Shown here in pieces: positions 53,774 to 54,034 of a stretch of 54,034 nucleotides of DNA. Where the stretch lies: the NCBI GenBank assembly GCA_012839115.1, contig DUNX01000096.1, forward strand, positions 1 through 54,034. Direction: 5' to 3'. Numbering within the stretch: position 1 is the stretch's first letter; each line of letters opens with the position of its first letter. A program made the position numbers and the translations under genes. Source of the stretch: Bacillota bacterium (lineage in GTDB: Bacteria; Bacillota; UBA4882; UBA10575). The notes beneath the pieces were generated by a model that worked only from the letters and a program-made list of their open reading frames with translations, ran no database searches and was not told where the DNA came from.

Positions 53774-53802
53774 TTGACTTCAATTTCTGTTTATGCTAAA
53801 AT
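53774..53802 (+). promoter_or_regulatory. Promoter of the riboswitch transcript
   Basis: TTGACT (53774-53779), 17 bases, TAAAAT (53797-53802); transcription should start near 53809, about 30 bases before the aptamer. Confidence 0.75.
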
Positions 53803-53835
53803 ATACATACAAGCATAAATTATACCCAAGCAACT

Positions 53836-53948
53836 GAATCGATAAGGGCAAATCCAGCGAAAGCTGGAGACGCAAAGCCACGGGTCTACCGCTCAACTCT
53901 ATGCGTGAAATGCAGTTGAGTCATGACGGCCGGGCTACCGAAAGGAGG
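53836..53948 (+). ncRNA. Cyclic-di-GMP-I (GEMM) riboswitch
   Basis: The aptamer core is recognisable: GGGCAAATCC, a P2 hairpin TCCAGC-GAAA-GCTGGA (53853-53868) with a GNRA tetraloop, the conserved GACGCAAAGCC, CGGGTCTA, a P3 hairpin with arms CTCAACT/AGTTGAG (53892-53898 and 53914-53920), and the closing GGCCGGGCTACCGAAA. It is followed at once by AAAGGAGG, so it may control ribosome access. The regulated gene lies beyond the window; no start codon is clear within it. Confidence 0.88.
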
Positions 53949-54034
53949 TTGTTTTTTTCTGTAAAAAAATCGATTACATATTCTGACGGAAATACAAGCC
54001 TTTCGCTCGTATGTTTATTAACTGTTTACCATAA

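Noticed and set aside
53949-54034. Open frame from TTG running off the window end after the riboswitch
   Set aside because: The TTG touches the ribosome site with no spacer and the visible 28 codons match nothing; the true start is probably outside the window.

Overview
The window looks like a chromosomal segment of a spore-forming Bacillota (Firmicutes) that has an outer membrane. Sporulation genes (spoIID, a spoIIQ-like M23 gene, spoIIID, ywmB and a SleB-type hydrolase) sit beside genes that only make sense in a diderm cell: flagellar L-ring (flgH) and P-ring (flgI) genes with flgA, a LolA-like periplasmic carrier, a predicted outer-membrane beta-barrel ending in phenylalanine, a barrel-like domain fused to SleB, and a sugar-binding protein with a plain signal peptide instead of a lipobox. 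A lineage such as Limnochordia/Hydrogenispora-like or Halanaerobiia-like fits, but the species cannot be named from sequence reading alone.

Layout. 1-4.5 kb (minus): LacI repressor, sugar-binding protein and two permeases, with a triple operator upstream of lacI and a strong stem-loop between binding protein and permease. 4.7-8.3 kb (minus): heterodimeric ABC exporter. 8.4-13.7 kb (plus): TetR regulator, MMPL/RND exporter, LolA-like carrier and beta-barrel, probably an envelope lipid or hydrophobic-compound export system. 13.9-18 kb: small AbrB-type protein, rplM-rpsI, a GalT/HIT-like protein, an RsmC-like methyltransferase and an unknown membrane protein. 18.3-27 kb (minus): spoIID, spoIIQ-like, spoIIID, mbl, flgF, flgG, flgA, flgH, flgI, flgJ. 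This is the Bacillus spoIIID-mbl-flhO-flhP order extended by the diderm ring genes. 27-36 kb (minus): hflX, coaX, a Nif3-like gene, an exported M16 peptidase pair behind a Fur-box-like site, the barrel-SleB fusion, ywmB and a Pit transporter. 36.2-43.2 kb: a small ribbon-helix-helix protein, ferredoxin, tRNA-Gly and tRNA-Thr, phosphohexomutase, rhomboid protease, RsmF-like methyltransferase, an asparagine synthetase lacking its Cys nucleophile, and bacteriohemerythrin. 43.4-48.5 kb (minus): Na/Pi cotransporter with PhoU domain and two overlapping GH57-type genes.

48.7-52.7 kb (plus) holds the most system-like novelty: a three-gene cassette (DUF1538 membrane protein A, DUF1538 membrane protein B, PII-like protein) present twice in tandem, each copy with its own promoter of the same form and the same overlapping gene junctions. 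By analogy with AmtB-GlnK and SbtA-SbtB it may be a two-subunit channel or transporter gated by a dedicated PII-like sensor; this is inference. The right end has meso-diaminopimelate dehydrogenase (minus) and, on the plus strand, a promoter and cyclic-di-GMP-I riboswitch whose target gene lies past the window edge.

Starts were chosen from Shine-Dalgarno spacing and family length. Promoters, operators and hairpins were read by eye and no database search was run.
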